Assembly (NCBI GenBank): GCA_014377495.1
Contig: JACMPN010000623.1
Span: 1-6,825, forward strand
Direction of reading: 5' to 3'
Source: Candidatus Sericytochromatia bacterium
GTDB lineage: Bacteria > Cyanobacteriota > Sericytochromatia > JACMPN01
DNA length: 6,825 bases
Both the position numbers and the translations under genes were made by a program. Below, in pieces: positions 6,799 through 6,825 of the stretch. Position 1 is the first letter of the stretch. The number at the start of each line of letters is the position of its first letter. The notes under the pieces are model-generated. The model was not told where the DNA came from. It ran no database searches and worked only from the letters and a program-made list of their open reading frames with translations.

Positions 6799-6825
6799 AC
6801 AAATCGCCACGCTGCTGGGGCTGGA
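6785..6825 (+). CDS. Start of next pil-operon gene, cut by window edge (pilP or another platform/secretin gene)
   Basis: An open frame starts at ATG 6785, overlaps the last 14 bases of pilO in another frame, and runs to the window edge as MVSPRQIATLLGL. It has a GGAGG five bases upstream, like the other genes of the operon. Too little is visible to recognise a family. By position in many T4P operons pilP, a lipoprotein linking PilNO to the secretin PilQ, would follow; a secretin or another pilus gene is also possible. The first residues (short polar start then hydrophobic ATLLGL) would allow a signal or membrane segment but do not prove one. Confidence 0.6.
   Translation, partial: MVSPRQIATLLGL

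Overview
The window is a GC-rich bacterial segment with every gene on the + strand. It carries the 3' two-thirds of uvrA (nucleotide excision repair), then hpf (long-form ribosome hibernation factor), then a type IV pilus (T4P) cluster: pilD-like prepilin peptidase, pilM, pilN, pilO and the first 13 codons of another gene. The T4P inner-membrane platform is typical of diderm (Gram-negative-type) bacteria. The proteins do not look like close Proteobacterial copies, and pilD next to pilMNO is not the gammaproteobacterial layout, where pilD sits with pilB and pilC. I cannot name the phylum from sequence alone. No rRNA, tRNA, transposase, CRISPR array or phage gene was found.

Layout: 1-2084 uvrA, open at the left edge. 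2085-2391 is a gene-free gap with a hairpin right after the uvrA stop and two more hairpins leading into the perfect Shine-Dalgarno of hpf. 2392-2958 is hpf. 2959-3536 is a gap of nearly 580 bases and is the least ordinary part of the window. It opens with a roughly 100-base, four-layer nested palindrome one base after the hpf stop. Further hairpins follow, then a CRP/FNR-like half-site pair and a 13-base-arm dyad that encloses a -10-like hexamer. 3537-6798 is pilD-pilM-pilN-pilO, with gaps of 24, -4 and 2 bases. The next gene starts at 6785 inside the end of pilO, so this is almost certainly one operon running out of the window.

How the genes work together: PilD cleaves and N-methylates prepilins in the inner membrane. 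PilM is the cytoplasmic actin-like protein that binds the N-terminal tail of PilN. PilN and PilO are paired bitopic membrane proteins that form the alignment platform between the cytoplasmic motor and the outer-membrane secretin. The gene at 6785 is where pilP or another platform/secretin gene is usually found. UvrA and HPF are independent housekeeping and stress functions.

I see no wholly new multi-gene system. The points most worth a second look are the nested palindrome after hpf, the structured and possibly regulated leader upstream of pilD, a PilM whose phosphate-binding loops look degenerate, a prepilin peptidase with an expanded second cysteine pair (C-x4-C), and a long Ala/Ser/Gly tail on PilN.
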